Positions 1 through 11,933 of a DNA stretch of 64,000 nt are shown piece by piece. This DNA is from Beta vulgaris subsp. vulgaris (lineage: Eukaryota; Streptophyta; Magnoliopsida; Caryophyllales; Amaranthaceae). A program made the translations under genes and the position numbers. The stretch lies in assembly GCF_026745355.1 (NCBI RefSeq), contig NC_079202.1:30509240-30573239 (forward strand). The letters run 5' to 3'. Numbering within the stretch: the first letter of the stretch is position 1; each line of letters starts with the position of its first letter. Below the pieces are notes generated by a model. That model saw only the letters and a list, made by a program, of their open reading frames with translations, ran no database searches and was not told the origin of the DNA.

Positions 1-33
1 CCCCTCTTGTAGTGTTCCTAGTGAAATAACAAT

Positions 34-45
34 TGGTATCAGAGC
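34..45 (+). other. Primer binding site (tRNA-iMet) of the SIRE-like element
   Basis: TGGTATCAGAGC is the standard plant copia primer binding site, two bases inside the LTR end at 31. Confidence 0.85.
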
Positions 46-1137
46 CGGAACTCATTGATAAGCAGGAAACCCTGCTGAGTTAAGTTCCTGCAAGAAGAAA
101 GAACACGTACGAGAAAGGAACTCCACCCGATGTCATTCAAAGGAACAAGTGAAGGCTGACTTTTTATACACAAATTAAAAGTCACTCAAGGATTATGAGC
201 AACCCCTTTGATTTTATGACAACCGGAAATGAAGGAACAAATAATATTTAGTGAGGGGAACAACTCGAAAGATTATAGCTCGACAATGAGTGTTCCAAGC
301 ATATGATGATAGACAAATCAACATTACTCTGGCTATATGCTTATGATGAAGGAACTGTAGCTTCAAAAACCAACGAAAAATGGTTAGACTGTTTAATTAT
401 CAAATGTTGTTCCAAACAAGTTTGATGATGTATGCAGGAACAAGGAACAAGTAAGAAAAAACACTCGATATCACTTGCTAAATCATCAACAAAGGATGAT
501 TATAAGTTGATCAACAAGACATCCTATGACATCTTCAAAGGAGAAAACACTGGTATTATGTTCTTAAGCATTTGATTTAAGTGTTTTGGAAATAATAGCA
601 ATAAGAATCATCTAAGGAACTTTAAAAATAGAAGCGATGAGGTAGTGTTAAAATGCACCTCTAATTGTTAAACACAAAGAGCTTATAGCAAAATGATATA
701 TAATGTGTTATGAAGAGTTGACATATTTTTTATGAGACTAACTTGTTTGTTCCCAGCAAACTGGTCAAAGATGATTATTATTTGTTATGTTGAACTCACA
801 AGTTTCTGTGCAGCTAGAGTTCTTAATATGAAATATGTCACTCTAGAAAGTAATAATAGTCAACTATATGAACGTATGGAAAAGAGCTTAAAAATGAAGA
901 TCAAGTTCAGGTTCATCAAATAAAATTTTAACTCAATGAATATGTGTAAGCGAGTTCCTACACAATTAGTAGGAACAAACAGTTCCAACAATCGAGTTTC
1001 TTGATTCTAACGGGAACATAAGAAGTATTCCTATGGCTCATTCACAGTGACATAGGCAAAGAAACTTTATACAAGGAGTTTCAACCAAAACCTTGGAGAC
1101 ATCAGAATTCTCATCCAGTGAAACTCATAATAAGTGA

Positions 1138-1575
1138 CATATCCAAAGGTATGCAAACTAGATCTCAGTTAGGGAATTTTTGTGCATTTCATGCGTTCCT
1201 ATCAATGATGGAACCATGAAATCATGAAAAATCCCTAACCGACTCTGATTGGATCACTGCCATGCAAGCTAAATTAAATGAGTTCGAAAGAAATAAGGTA
1301 TGACATCTAGATCCTTCTTCTAAACAAAATAAAAATAAAAATAAATAAATAAATAAATAAAATAATTGGCTTTTAATGGGTGTTTAGAAATAAACTAGAT
1401 GAGTATGGAACAATTGTTAGGAACAAAGCTAGACTTGTAGTAAAAGGTTATAATCAACAAGAAGGAAATTGACTATGAAGAAACCTTTGCTCCTGTTGCT
1501 AGTCTAGAAGCCATTAGAATTCTAATTTTTTTTGTTTCTTACATGATATTTAGGACGTTCCAAATAGATTTTCAA
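1138..1575 (+). pseudogene. Copia pol remnant (start of reverse transcriptase region)
   Basis: Frame-shifting conceptual translation gives the linker before copia RT and the first RT block: a TRSQL motif, an acidic DSDWITAMQ stretch, then WVFRNKLDE, RNKARLVVKGYNQ, ETFAPVA and LEAIRI. These are the expected order and spacing for a copia polyprotein. The region contains stops, a frameshift near 1475 and an AT-rich AAATA run near 1330-1362 that breaks the frame. Nothing recognisable follows FQID, so the catalytic part of RT is gone. Not functional. Confidence 0.8.
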
Positions 1576-3757
1576 TGTGTTCAAAAGAATTTTTTTTCTG
1601 ATAATTTCTGTTTTCAAGAGGAATTGACTTAGTAGTTATACATCGTAATATGGATAATATGCTTGGTACACTAACTATTTTATGCAAGAGTTTTTTGCTA
1701 ACCTTATACGCAAATGAGTACACGAGAATGATAAGGGAACTCAACTACTCTCTTGGAGCATAATGATATTATGACAAAAACATGTCAAGGAACTTTTGAA
1801 GAACGATGAGTATGAGTCAAGTTGGAATGGAAGTATCCATCAGATGTGAAGACATCAAAATGATGGAACTAACAGTTCTGGAATTCAAAAGTAAGTCATC
1901 AAAATCAGTCCAGTACTTGAGGTAATTCTATATTCATGGTGAAATATGACTTAAGTTATGATGTTCCTATTCACATTAATATATTACATTGTTAAAATTT
2001 ATTAATCTGAATGCATAAATTTTAAAAGTCTTGCTTTAAATTATGTGAATATATGTTCATTATAATTTCACCTATTCATGGACTGTTTAGAGGAACAAGA
2101 CTTAATGAAGTATGGCTTGAGCATAAACATGTTCTTTTCCAAAAGTTTTGTCGAATTGGGTTCTCACATGTACTAAAATTGAAGTGATTATATGCACACT
2201 AGAGTAAATATGTTACACTTAATTTTTGTGTCGTAAAGGCATATTCCCTTGCCTAAGAGTGTTAGAGGTCTCATAATAGAATTGTGGATGCTGCCAAACA
2301 TGAGAGTCCTAAGTTGCCAAAGATACAATGAAAGAAACCTTGTTGGAACAAGATGGTAAATTCCCTTAATATATTTCATTTCATTTAACTTTTAGAGGGA
2401 ACAAACCTATTCTTAGCCAACTATCAACAGTTCACACCACATTTCTTCAAACACCCTTTGATTGATTAATTTATCATTCCATTCATATCCTGTCACTTCA
2501 AATATCCTAATTCCTGTGTGCTCTAAATTAAAATTCACGACTTTTTATGGTTCAATGATACATAAAGAGTGATAAATGGTAAATACATTTTGAGGGGGAA
2601 GTTAAGGAAGAAGTGAGAAGCAAGTATTATATGTTTTAACAATTGATGCTCAGAAAGATATATCATTAGATGAAGCTACTCATATAAGTTCCTAATGATG
2701 AAGGAATGGTAAAGAACTCAGGGGGAATAAGGAAGGAATCGATATATATGTTTACTTCTTTGTGGTAGGTAAATGTGACATTCTAGGAAAAGTACAACAT
2801 CTTGTAATGACACCCTTGTGAAAAAAAAATTTAAAATAAAAAAAAAGAAAAAAAAAGTAAACAAGGGTGATCCAATCTTTATTATTTTCTAGAATTAAAT
2901 ATGTCATATATATGGTTGTGAAAATGCTTACTCATGGATTTGATGATTTGAGAAGAGGAACATAAGCGAATGATTGAAAGAACTCGACTATAAAGATGAA
3001 TTCGTTCAAGTTTCTTCACTCAATGAGGTCCTCATGGCTGATTAGTTAAGTAAAGTGAATTTGATAGATATATATCAAGGTGAATGTGTGTGGGGTTTGA
3101 CAGAGAAATTAAAAAAGTGTGAGGTGAAGTGATTAACTATAATTATTGTTGAGAACCTCTTATTATAAGTCTAAACCATAGAGCACACAATATATCTCAA
3201 GTTCCTTTTACTCAAAATTTTCCAAAAACTTCTTTCATATTTCTTTGAGCCGGATATTACAATGTCCTATCTCTTTATCCATTCTTGACTTTCAAAATTG
3301 ATTTTTGCTTGACTTTTATTTTCTTACCTGTCAAGTTCCTTCGATGGTTTTTGAAGTTGGGTCTTTGGATTGTGAGTTGGAAATTTGTGTAGCACATGCA
3401 TCCTAAGTTTGAAAACTGAGATTCTTGAGGCTTTTGGGACTAACAAGTGTTTAACCATGATGGTGGTAAGTGTAGCATATAAAACAATGTGTATATGATT
3501 AACCCAAAATAAATGTGTGTAAGATAATCTTTTTCGATAATGACAAAAGGGGAAAAAATATGTATGATGCTTATGGTCAAATACAGCTAAGTCTATATCC
3601 TTCTATGATGAATGTTCTTTGTATGATGTGTTTATTTATGTTGATATTTCCTTCATATAGATGCATGACTTGTTTATTATGGGGAATTAAAGTACATCGT
3701 TTATTGCTTAATTTGTGATAAACATCATTTGTTTGTCATCATCAAAAAGGGGGAAAT

Positions 3758-5827
3758 TGTTGAGTCATGTAGTATTTTGATGATTGTAAACAAATGATGA
3801 TTATCTAACTAACATGTGTGATTGAGATGTGCATATTACATTAACATGAAACAAGTCATCAAAGGTTGATAATATCACATTATGAAGGTCGATCTTCCCA
3901 CAAGTGAAGTTCCTAAAAGAGTTCCTATAAGGAACACAAAGAAAATAATGAGGAGCATTGAATATGAAGTACTGGAGCAGTTCCTGAGTGGGAGCAGCAA
4001 TATAACGTTTCAGAGTTGAAACAAAAAGTTCCTGAGCAGGAACTATGAGTGCGAAGTTTCTTAAAGGAACTAGCACACTGAAGTTCCAAAGGTGGATCAT
4101 CAACATGCGGTTCTTGAGTTGGAGCAGCATGGAGCATGAAGGCTGAAAATATGAGTTTATTTTCTAGGATTCATGTAAGTATGTGGAAACGTGAAAGGTA
4201 ATGGAACAAGGTCTAAAGGAACTCGTAAGGTCAAAGGAACTCGTGGAACTTAGAGTCAAAAGTATTTAAGAGTCAATAAATCTGATGCATATTATTATCT
4301 TTATCTATAAGAATTATTTAGAGTTTATTTCTTAATAAATCTCTACTTGGTTAATTATTTATAAATAATATGCATTAGTTGTTTTAGGATAAGTTTTAGT
4401 TTTAAAATAAAAGATAAGTTTTTAATCGGTTTCTTTAGGAATCTGATTTTAATTCATTTAATTTTATCTTTTTAGTTTTGTGGAAAATAAAAAGCCTAGA
4501 TTTATAATACGTATAATGAATATTGTTAAAGAAATTGTCTGTTTGTTCCTCTCTAAAGGAACAGACGTGGTAGTCTATTAATCTAAGTTAAAGGAACTAA
4601 CTTTTAAAAGGAACTAGACTTACGATGAAGCATTACAACGATACAGTTATGTCAGTTGAGTAAATTATGCCTAAAATATAGGTAACCGTTTTATTTAAGG
4701 AAAAATCTGATTTTATGGAAAATCTTTTTAAGGAAAAGATTTTATTTTTCAAAAGATAATAAAAATATTATTCGGTTTTTACGGAAGAAATTTAAAGATA
4801 ATATTTTTATTATAATGATTTAATTTCAGATTTAATAATTAATATATTTTTAATTAAATCAGATTTTCAAGTAATGCTTAAAGTGGTTGCTAAAATTAAG
4901 GAGCAGTAACTAAAAACACTCCGACGTTTAATAGTGATCATGGAGATCATGGGATGTTTAAGGAACGTGTTCCTTCGAGTAAGGAACATCATGGGATAAT
5001 GGTTTAACCACTAACACATGATTAATCCCACGTTCATTCTAAAAGACTGCTATAAATATACAAGTTCAATTAAGTTTAAATTTGTCTGACTAGTGTCTTT
5101 CCATAGTGTTAGACTTATGTCATTCCATAAGTTTGGCTTAAGGAATAGCGTTACAAAAGAAATATATTTTCTATTCCTTGTTTGAGTCAGTTCCTTTGAG
5201 TTTCAAGTTCCTACGAGTGCCATGTTCCATTACAGTTATTCAGTTTCTATATACTAGAGTTAAACCAAATTATCAAACGTCTGAATTTGTGTTTGGGGTT
5301 AAAGGGTTTGAGTGAACTCTTGTAATGGGAACTTAGTAAAGGGTTTGAATGAATTCTTGTATCAAGTTCGAGTTAGGAACCTGAGTAAGTTCGAGTTAGG
5401 AACTTGAGTAAGTTCGAGTTAGGAACTTGAGTAAGTTCTTGTTGTGTATGCGTAGACTTAGGGTGAAGTCTATCTAGGGGTGAAGGGTTTGAGCAAACCT
5501 TTGATAAAGAGTTGTGGGAACTCTTGAAAGACTTAGAGTTAAGTCTAGAGTATAGAGTGGAGATTGTGTGAGAGAGTTGGAGTTCTGAGTGGAACTTGCG
5601 TATGTAATAGGTTGAATCATAGGAGATTTCCTATTATAGTGAAGAGTTTAAATCCTGAGTAGGTCGTGGTTTTTCTTCTTGTATTGAGACAAGAAGTTTC
5701 CACGTAAAAATCTCTCTTGCAATTTCAGTTCCTTATTGCTTATGTTTTGAAATTCCGCATTATTTGGGCAATAAGTTCCACACTACAATTCACCCCCCCC
5801 TCTTGTAGTGTTCCTAGTGAAATAACA
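3758..5827 (+). repeat. 3' LTR of the SIRE-like element (2070 bp)
   Basis: Bounded by TGTTGAG after the polypurine tract and by AATAACA, whose last 31 bases match window positions 1-31. The LTR is unusually rich in GGAAC and GTTCC, like the internal region. Overlapping minus-strand reading frames at 3801-4137 come from this repetitive sequence and are not genes. Confidence 0.85.
5364..5432 (+). repeat. 23-bp tandem repeat x3 in the SIRE-like LTR
   Basis: Three consecutive 23-bp units beginning AAGTTCGAGTTAGGAAC at 5364, 5387 and 5410, differing at one base. A fourth unit begins at 5433 and breaks off. Confidence 0.9.
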
Positions 5828-6338
5828 AGATGGACATCGGAGATTACCTCGTGACACGTGCCTAAAGTTAAGCTCACGAACGTGTTAGCGCTCTTGGTAG
5901 TCCTTGTCTGCGAAATTGGAGTCTACAATATTAAAGAGATTTAAGTTAGTTCCTAAATAACCCATTTTTATAAAATCAAAAATTTAAATAATTCAAATAA
6001 CTTTAAAGAAATTCTTAGTGAACTTAAGAGAGTTTATAAATCAAAGTTTTATAGTTTTCACATTATATATGAAATTATTTTAAATATTCATAAAATTACT
6101 TCTACTTAATTTTATTAATTTACACAACTATTTTAAACATAGAAAGCTAACTTTATGTTATTCCTTGTTTTAATTTAGAAAATTAGAAAACATTATCAAG
6201 TTTGTAAAAGATTAACAAAATACACTAACTTAATGAATGTAGCTAGTTTAGGAAGTTTATAGGTTTTAGTTTTTAAAATAAAGGTAAAATAACAAAAATC
6301 ATTAAAAAGGGAAGGGGGGGTTCCACTTTACTGATTCT
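5828..6338 (-). other. Left part of a probable gypsy LTR (minus strand), interrupted at 6339
   Basis: AT-rich sequence without a gene. It ends where the small LTR element at 6339 is inserted, and the sequence resumes at 7635. I read 5828-6338 plus 7635-8689 as one LTR-like sequence on the minus strand because its right end reads TGTAATACCCCG on that strand, a typical plant gypsy LTR start. The left boundary is not defined, because the SIRE-like element is inserted there. Confidence 0.35.
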
Positions 6339-6622
6339 TGTTGGATTATGCTCCAAGATTAGTCAAATAGTTTTCCTAATAGTTAGGATTAGTTGCTAAT
6401 AATCAGTTAGTGGGTTAACAAGTAGTGGTCTAGATAATGGTCTAGTTAGTGGGATAACAAGCAAGTAGTGGGCTACATAGTGGACATGTTATTAGTAGTG
6501 CTTTTTATGCCTATTTAAAGGTTGTTTTGTTTATTTATTATGTGAACATGAAAAATATATAAAAATGTAGTCTTTCTTATTCTCTTCAAGTTTCTCTCTT
6601 TCCTCCTCTAAAAATTTTTACA
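6339..6622 (+). repeat. 5' LTR of the small non-autonomous element
   Basis: 284 bp. It contains TATTTAAAG, which could serve as the promoter, and ends at the primer binding site. Confidence 0.92.
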
Positions 6623-6668
6623 TGGTATCAAGAGCTCCAAGTTAGATCCGAGAAAGGGAAAGAGATGA

Positions 6669-6671
<3 letters not shown>

Positions 6672-6702
<31 letters not shown>

Positions 6703-6713
6703 AGAGAGAGAGG
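6672..6713 (+). repeat. Poly-A plus (GA)n simple repeat
   Basis: About 30 A residues followed by a GA run, inside the small LTR element just after its primer binding site. Confidence 0.95.
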
Positions 6714-7345
6714 AAAGAAGAGAGTATTAAAAACAAAATTGAGTAAAAAGAAACAAGTAATGCAGCTTGATTTCATTGTTTGTGAGCAATTTTTTTGTTT
6801 GAGTGAAATTTTTTGTGTTTAACCATGAAAGTAATGGTTGGGTGTGATGTGAGGATGGGTTCCCTTTTAGCCCATAAAAAAGGATTTGAATCCTATGAAA
6901 AAGAGGGCATCAAAAGCATCAAAAAAAATGTTGAGGTGAAGATCGACTAATCTTTACGAGTGTTTGGAAGTCGTAGTCAACGCAGAGACGGTTTCCGAAA
7001 TTAAAGTAGTGGACTTAGTCAATTTGCAAGGTAACGTCAAAATGAGTTTATGGAGAGAAGTGCTCCATTGAGTGAAGGTTGTGATAATGTGCATCAACAA
7101 ATTAAAATATGGTGTTGTGATAATGTGTATCAACAAAAGATGGTGTTGGTGAGAAGTGCATCAACAGATGGTTGGTGATGAGAAGTGCATCACATTAAGA
7201 AGAGAAGTGTTTCCATGTTAATGGAGAGAAGTGCTCCATGAAGATAGAAAAAATGAAGGTTCATCATGTGGGAAGAATTACCAAGAATCAAGATTGTGAC
7301 ATAATGTTTAATGCTGGCTCCTACAAATTTTGGAGCAAGGGGGTG

Positions 7346-7629
7346 TGTTGGATTATGCTCCAAGATTAGTCAAATAGTTTTCCTAATAGTTAGGATTAGT
7401 TGCTAATAATCAGTTAGTGGGTTAACAAGTAGTGGTCTAGATAATGGTCTAGTTAGTGGGATAGCAAGCAAGTAGTGGGCTACATAGTGGACATGTTATT
7501 AGTAGTGCTTTGTATGCTTATTTAAAGGTTGTTTTGTTTATTCATTATGTGAACATGAAAAATATATAAAAATGTAGTCTTTCTTATTCTCTTCAAGTTT
7601 CTCTCTTTCCTCCTCTAAAAATTTCTACA
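7346..7629 (+). repeat. 3' LTR of the small non-autonomous element
   Basis: 284 bp, preceded by the purine tract GCAAGGGGG and followed by the second ATTCT. Confidence 0.92.
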
Positions 7630-7634
7630 ATTCT

Positions 7635-8689
7635 TTGAATCAGTTTTTATAAACAGAAAAAAGAAAGAAAAAGAAACGAAGGAGAGGGGAAAGCAGGGGA
7701 GCACGAAGAGGAGGAAGGGAAGGAGGTTTGGGGGGGTTTTGGCCGGTGGTTTCCGGCGGAGTTCGGCGAGGGAAAACAGGCGGGGTCGAAGGAGTCGCGA
7801 CAGCAGGGGAAAACGCGAAGCTGGGCGAGGGGCTGCGCGGCAGAGTTGGGGCGCAGCGAAGGGGAGGCTGCGACGGGTTGATGCGAGGGTGAGGGCTGCG
7901 AGCGATGGCTGGCGGTTTTGGAAGGGTGGTCGAGTTTTTTTTTTCTGTGGTGGTTCGAAGGTTTTCCGGCGGTTTGAGATGGTGGAGGAATGGTGGGTTT
8001 TGAAATTTTTTTATTTTATCTTTTAAAACAGAATTTTCAGAAATTAGAGAGGGAGAGAAAGAAATGAAGCAAACCTTTTAAGTTTAAATTGTTTGCTTGA
8101 GCAAAGGAATGAGTTTGGGTTGTTATTTATAGAGGAAATTTTCTGGTTTTTTTGGAAGCTTGGTCAAACTCCATTAATGGAGGGAGGTGAAGCTATGGTG
8201 TAGCTTCTTCAATGTCTACCCCTAGGAATCTGAAATGTGGTTGGAAGGTTGGATTTTTACTGACCCATTTGACTATTTGACTCATTTGTTGCTGATTTTT
8301 GAAGAAGAGGAAGGACTGAAGGAGGGAGGAAGATGGTGAAAAACTGATTTTCACTTTCTCCTTTTTTTTTTTGGTTTTTAATTTACCTTTTTCCTTTTGG
8401 CCAAAGAATACATGGACTTGGACTAATTGGGCTTAGATTACTAATGTGGATGGACAACATGGATGACAATTTGTATAAGAGTATCCATAATCAAATAAAG
8501 AGTTTAATAATGAAATGAATAATAAGTAAATTATTTAGTTGAAACTTGTTAAAATAAATCAAAACTAAATGAAATTTATTATTTTAATAAACGTAGTTAA
8601 CAATGAAATCTCATTATCATGAAATAAATTTTAGGCGGAAATAATGTTAAATAATAATAAAATAATCTTTGAAAATTCGGGGTATTACA
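7635..8689 (-). other. Right part of a probable gypsy LTR (minus strand)
   Basis: Non-coding stretch with a purine-rich leader and a GC-rich block (7730-7960). It ends in GGGGTATTACA, which on the minus strand is TGTAATACCCC. Copia coding sequence begins directly after it, so the element appears to be inserted into the copia element at 8690. The arginine-rich 95-codon frame at 7739-8026 is a by-product of the GC-rich block and matches nothing I know. Confidence 0.4.
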
Positions 8690-10320
8690 CATGCTAGTAG
8701 TTCTTCTGTCGTAGATGAGCCTAGGAGAAGTAAGAGACCTAGAGTAGCAAAAGACTTTGGTTCTGATTTTGTTACTGTTTTTCTATCTGAAAGACCTTTG
8801 ATGAGGCAATGAGATCTGTGGATGCCAGTTTTTGGAAAGAGGCCATTAAGAGCGAGTTAGATTCTATAGTGTCTAACTCTACTTGGGAGTTAACTGACTT
8901 ACCTAAGGGATCAAAGACCATAGATAGTAAATGGATCTTTAAAAAGAAGTTGAGACCTGATGGAAGTTTAAAGTTAGGCTTGTCATCAGGGGCTTCACTC
9001 AGAGGAAATAAAGGACTAGATTACTTTGACACTTATTCTCCTGTGACTAAGATAGCCATCATTAGGACTCTGCTTGCTCTTGCTGCTATTCATGACTTAG
9101 TTATACATCAGATGGATGTTAAGACTGCTTTCCTGAATGGTGACTTAGAGGAGGAGATTTACATGTCTCAAACTGAGGGTTTCGTGGTGTTAGGTCAAGA
9201 AGATAAAGTGTGCAAGTTGAGGAAGTCCTTATATGGTCTCAAACAAGCACCAAAACAATGGTATGAAAAATTTGATAGTACTGTTGTGTCAAATGGTTTC
9301 ATTGTAAACAATTCTGATTCTTGTGTTTATTCAAAATTGATAGGATCACATTGTGTGATTATATGTCTTTATGTGGATGACATGCTGATTTTTGGTAACA
9401 ACTTAAAGGTGGTTAATGATACTAAACTTTTTCTGTCTTCAAAATTTGAGATGAAAGATTTAGGGGAAACTGATGTGATTTTAGGAGTCAAACTTAAGAG
9501 AGTCTCCGGTCGCATTTCCCTTAGCCAGTCTCATTATGTGGAAAAGGTGCTTAAAAAGTTTAATTCCTTTGATGTTGTTCCAGTGAGTTCTCCCTATGAT
9601 TCTAGTAGTCATTTGACCAAGAACTTAGGTGAAAGTGTCTCTCAAGGTGAATATGCTAAAATCATAGGTAGTTTGATGTAGCTCATGAACTGTACTCGAC
9701 CTGACATAGCTTATGTAGTGAGTAGACTTAGTAGATATACACATAACCCTAGTAATGAACACTGGAGTGCTCTTCATCGTCTTCTCAGATACCTAAAAGG
9801 AACTGTTGATTTTTGTTTGCATTATTCTAAATTTCTTGCTGTTCTTGAAGGATTTTGTGATGCAAACTGGGTATCTGGTAATGATGAGATTAGTTCAACT
9901 AGTGGTTAGGTGTTTACCCTTGGTGGTGGTGCTACATCGTGGAAGTCTTCGAAGCAGACTTGTATAGCACGTTCCACCATGGAATCTGAGTTCATTGCCC
10001 TCAAGTTGGCAGGGCAAGAAGCTGAATGGTTGAGAAACTTGTTGTCTGATGTTCCTTTAGGGGGAGGACAGGGTGCACCTGTCTCTCTTCGTTGTGATTC
10101 TCAAGCAGCCATTGGTGTTGCTAAGAACACTGTCTACAATGGTAAGAAGAGACACATACGGATAAGACATGGAGTCGTCAAACAACTCCTGAAAAATGGG
10201 GTGGTTTCTTTGGACTATGTGAGGTCCGAAAGAAATCTTGCAGACCCCTTTACTAAGGGGTTATCTAGGAGAGTTGTCCTTGAATCGTCGAGGGGGATGG
10301 GGCTAAAGCCCACTAGTTGA
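8690..10320 (+). pseudogene. Copia reverse transcriptase and RNase H remnant
   Basis: RT motifs in order: WIFKKKL, FDTYSPVTK, HQMDVKTAFLNG, SLYGLKQAPKQWYEKF and the catalytic YVDD (near 9370). RNase H motifs follow: [16 protein letters not shown] and HIRIRH. The frame is broken near 8790. It is shifted between about 8965 and 9010, where two opposite indels hide each other and change the residues there. It is stopped by TAG at 9679 (after GSLM) and TAG at 9907 (after SSTSG). Catalytic residues are preserved but no single reading frame remains, so it is a dead copy. Confidence 0.88.
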
Positions 10321-10862
10321 GATCTTATGGTGGATACCCGTTTGAGGTCAAATGAAGCCATAAAATCTTAACTTGCACTACATTTCCCATCCATATGACA
10401 CATGGTAGTGCTTTTATCCATAGCCTATTGGTGGTGCTTCTGAGACGCACTTGATGGATATACATTGAGAGGTTGAGCATTTTGCTCTTAATAGTTCCAT
10501 AACCCTTCGGGGTGGTGTTATTGAGAAATACTTGATGGACTACCTACGTAAGTGTATTGGAGGTTAAGCCGCCTTCTATGAGAGACAGGGCTGTCTTTCT
10601 AGAGCACTTATTAGACCCAAGGAATGCGCATGGCTATAAAGCGCTTGTGATGTATCGCGGAGATTGCACGATCTTAAGGTAGGTATGTGTTGTGGGGGTC
10701 TCAACGGAACTCTAGTGAGTTCAAGAGAAATTCACTCACTAGATAGTAAGTTGTTGCCTCATTTCACTATGCATCAATTCAAATCGAAAGATATTGGTGC
10801 TTAAGTACTTTCCTTTCCTTACCCAGGAATTTCTTTTGCTTTTCAGAGCCTTTGTGGTGGAT

Positions 10863-11434
10863 TGTTGGAGTTAAGGCTTGGAAAAGCCTTGGCTCATTTT
10901 GTTGTTTGTCCCACATTGCTTGTGGGAGGGAATCTCCTCTTGTTTTTATATTCCCTCCCTACTTCCATCTATAGAGTTGGTTCTAGAGTTGCTTTTGTGG
11001 TTGGATGATATGTTTGGTTTGGGCTTGCTATCACACACGCGCGCCGCCCGCCCGGACCGGGCTTTGGGCTTTGGGCTTTGGGCTTTGGGCTTTGGGGAAT
11101 AAACTTAACTTAACTTAAGTTTTTGACCCGGGAGCTACGCGTGTGTGGCCGTTGGAATTTATTACTGCCCATTTTTAGCCTGATTTTTCCCTATATAAAT
11201 CGGTGCCTTCTGATCAGTAAAACACAAAAAAACAAACTCTCTCTTCTTTTTCTCTTCCTGGGTTTTCGTGCTTTTCTCCACAACTCAGTTTGCTAGTGGT
11301 GGAATGGGAGCATTTCGGCCAAGTTCGATAACCATCATTGTCGGGCCGTAATTGCTTTCAAGTTAGTGGTCTCCTACCACGGCGCAGTCTTGAAAGTTCT
11401 ATTTCTATCATTGCGATTCTCTTGTTCTAAAACA
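10863..11434 (+). repeat. 3' LTR of the truncated copia
   Basis: Starts TGTTGGAG after the purine tract. It contains a CTATATAAAT TATA-like site near 11193 and an AAC/CT-rich leader. The end is uncertain by some bases, as no second LTR is present for comparison. Confidence 0.65.
11059..11093 (+). repeat. (GGGCTTT)5 tandem repeat
   Basis: Five perfect 7-bp units inside the copia LTR. The unit differs from the plant telomere repeat TTTAGGG. Confidence 0.95.
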
Positions 11435-11933
11435 GATTTTCAGAGCCCTGTCATACATCCATCGTTGTAACTTAGTGTTCATCACCGTTATATCAAGCCT
11501 CAAAATCTCCTAGTAAGTTTCGGATGCAGAGAGAATTATTTTCCTGTCAGGTTTACCAGCACTTGTATTTTCTCATATGACTACTAAACTCTAATTATCC
11601 ATGTGCACATCCAGCCTTGAAATTTTCATGACTTGGCTGCAGTAGCATCCAAACTAGACGGTGTTGGATTGTTGGTAGTTGTGCTTGACAATAACGTATG
11701 AATTGTACGTTATTGAGGACCTAATTAGTTTTGCTGGTAAATATATGCAGGTAAACCCTCATAAGCACCAGCTCAAACTTTGCACTTCCGAAGTGCAAAA
11801 GTCTTTGTATGTGGGTAAATGTATTTAGTCATCTATGTGCTTCAGAAATGTATTTATTAACTTTATTTTGACACCTTTGGTAAGCTTAATGGCTTAATCT
11901 TACCTCATATTGCAGGTAAAAGACGAGCCTAAT
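11435..11933 (+). pseudogene. GSK3/SHAGGY-like protein kinase relic, left part (exons A, B and start of C)
   Basis: Exon A, about 11435-11512, encodes the catalytic-loop region of a plant GSK3 kinase: FRALSYIHRC then, after a one-base loss near 11479, IKPQNLL. It ends at the donor GTAAGT. Exon B, 11751-11806, begins after ATGCAG and encodes VNPHKHQLKLC, followed by the DFG region, where one base is missing. It ends at the donor GTATGT. Exon C starts at 11916 after TTGCAG and encodes VKDEPN before being cut at 11933 by the Ogre-like element. In plant GSK3s these segments are adjacent and end at the same exon borders. Introns are retained, so it is not a processed copy. Upstream exons are not seen; the copia LTR abuts exon A. 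Confidence 0.85.

Larger units (their letters stand above)
1..5827 (+). mobile_element. SIRE/Maximus-like Ty1-copia retrotransposon, decayed, left LTR cut by window edge
   Basis: The first 31 bases equal the last bases of the LTR at 3758-5827, so the window begins inside the 5' LTR. The LTR is followed by a primer binding site complementary to initiator tRNA-Met (34-45, TGGTATCAGAGC). Just before the 3' LTR is a polypurine tract, AAAAAGGGGGAAA, preceded by TTTGTCATCATC, a layout I know from SIRE/Maximus elements. The internal region is only about 3.7 kb. Just one stretch of pol is recognisable; gag, protease, integrase and most of RT/RNase H are deleted or unrecognisable. The LTR ends are TGTTGAG and AATAACA. 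The left target duplication is outside the window; the five bases after the 3' LTR are AGATG. Confidence 0.85.
6339..7629 (+). mobile_element. Small non-autonomous LTR retrotransposon (1291 bp) with 5-bp TSD
   Basis: Two 284-bp direct repeats (6339-6622 and 7346-7629), each TGTTGG...ACA, differ at 5 positions by hand alignment. The primer binding site TGGTATCAAGAGC follows the left LTR at 6623. The polypurine tract GCAAGGGGGTG precedes the right LTR. The target duplication is ATTCT at 6334-6338 and 7630-7634. The 723-bp interior has no coding capacity, only short internal repeats such as GAGAAGTGC and ATGTGCATCAACAA. It is larger than a typical TRIM and smaller than most LARDs. It must have been mobilised by another element's proteins. 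Confidence 0.93.
8690..11434 (+). mobile_element. 5'-truncated Ty1-copia retrotransposon (RT, RNase H and 3' LTR only)
   Basis: Copia sequence starts abruptly at 8690, in the linker before RT (the DEPRRSKR motif, shared with the copia at 21761-30783). It continues through RT and RNase H to a polypurine-like TTTGTGGTGGA and an LTR starting TGTTGGAG at 10863. The right LTR boundary is placed near 11434 because kinase-like exon sequence begins there. The 5' half is absent from the window, apparently cut by the LTR-like insertion ending at 8689. Confidence 0.8.

Noticed and set aside
34..45. tRNA-Met-like string as a tRNA gene fragment
   Set aside because: It is a 12-base primer binding site; the same applies at 6623 and 44242.
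3801..4137. Two minus-strand frames of 70 and 109 codons
   Set aside because: Overlap each other inside an LTR rich in GGAAC repeats.
7739..8026. Arginine-rich 95-codon frame
   Set aside because: GC-rich part of an LTR-like sequence; no domain and no homolog recognised.
8809..9681. 290-codon open frame that could be called a gene
   Set aside because: It is part of a copia RT, with two opposite frameshifts and downstream stops.
11059..11093. Telomere-like repeat
   Set aside because: The unit is GGGCTTT, not TTTAGGG, and lies inside an LTR.
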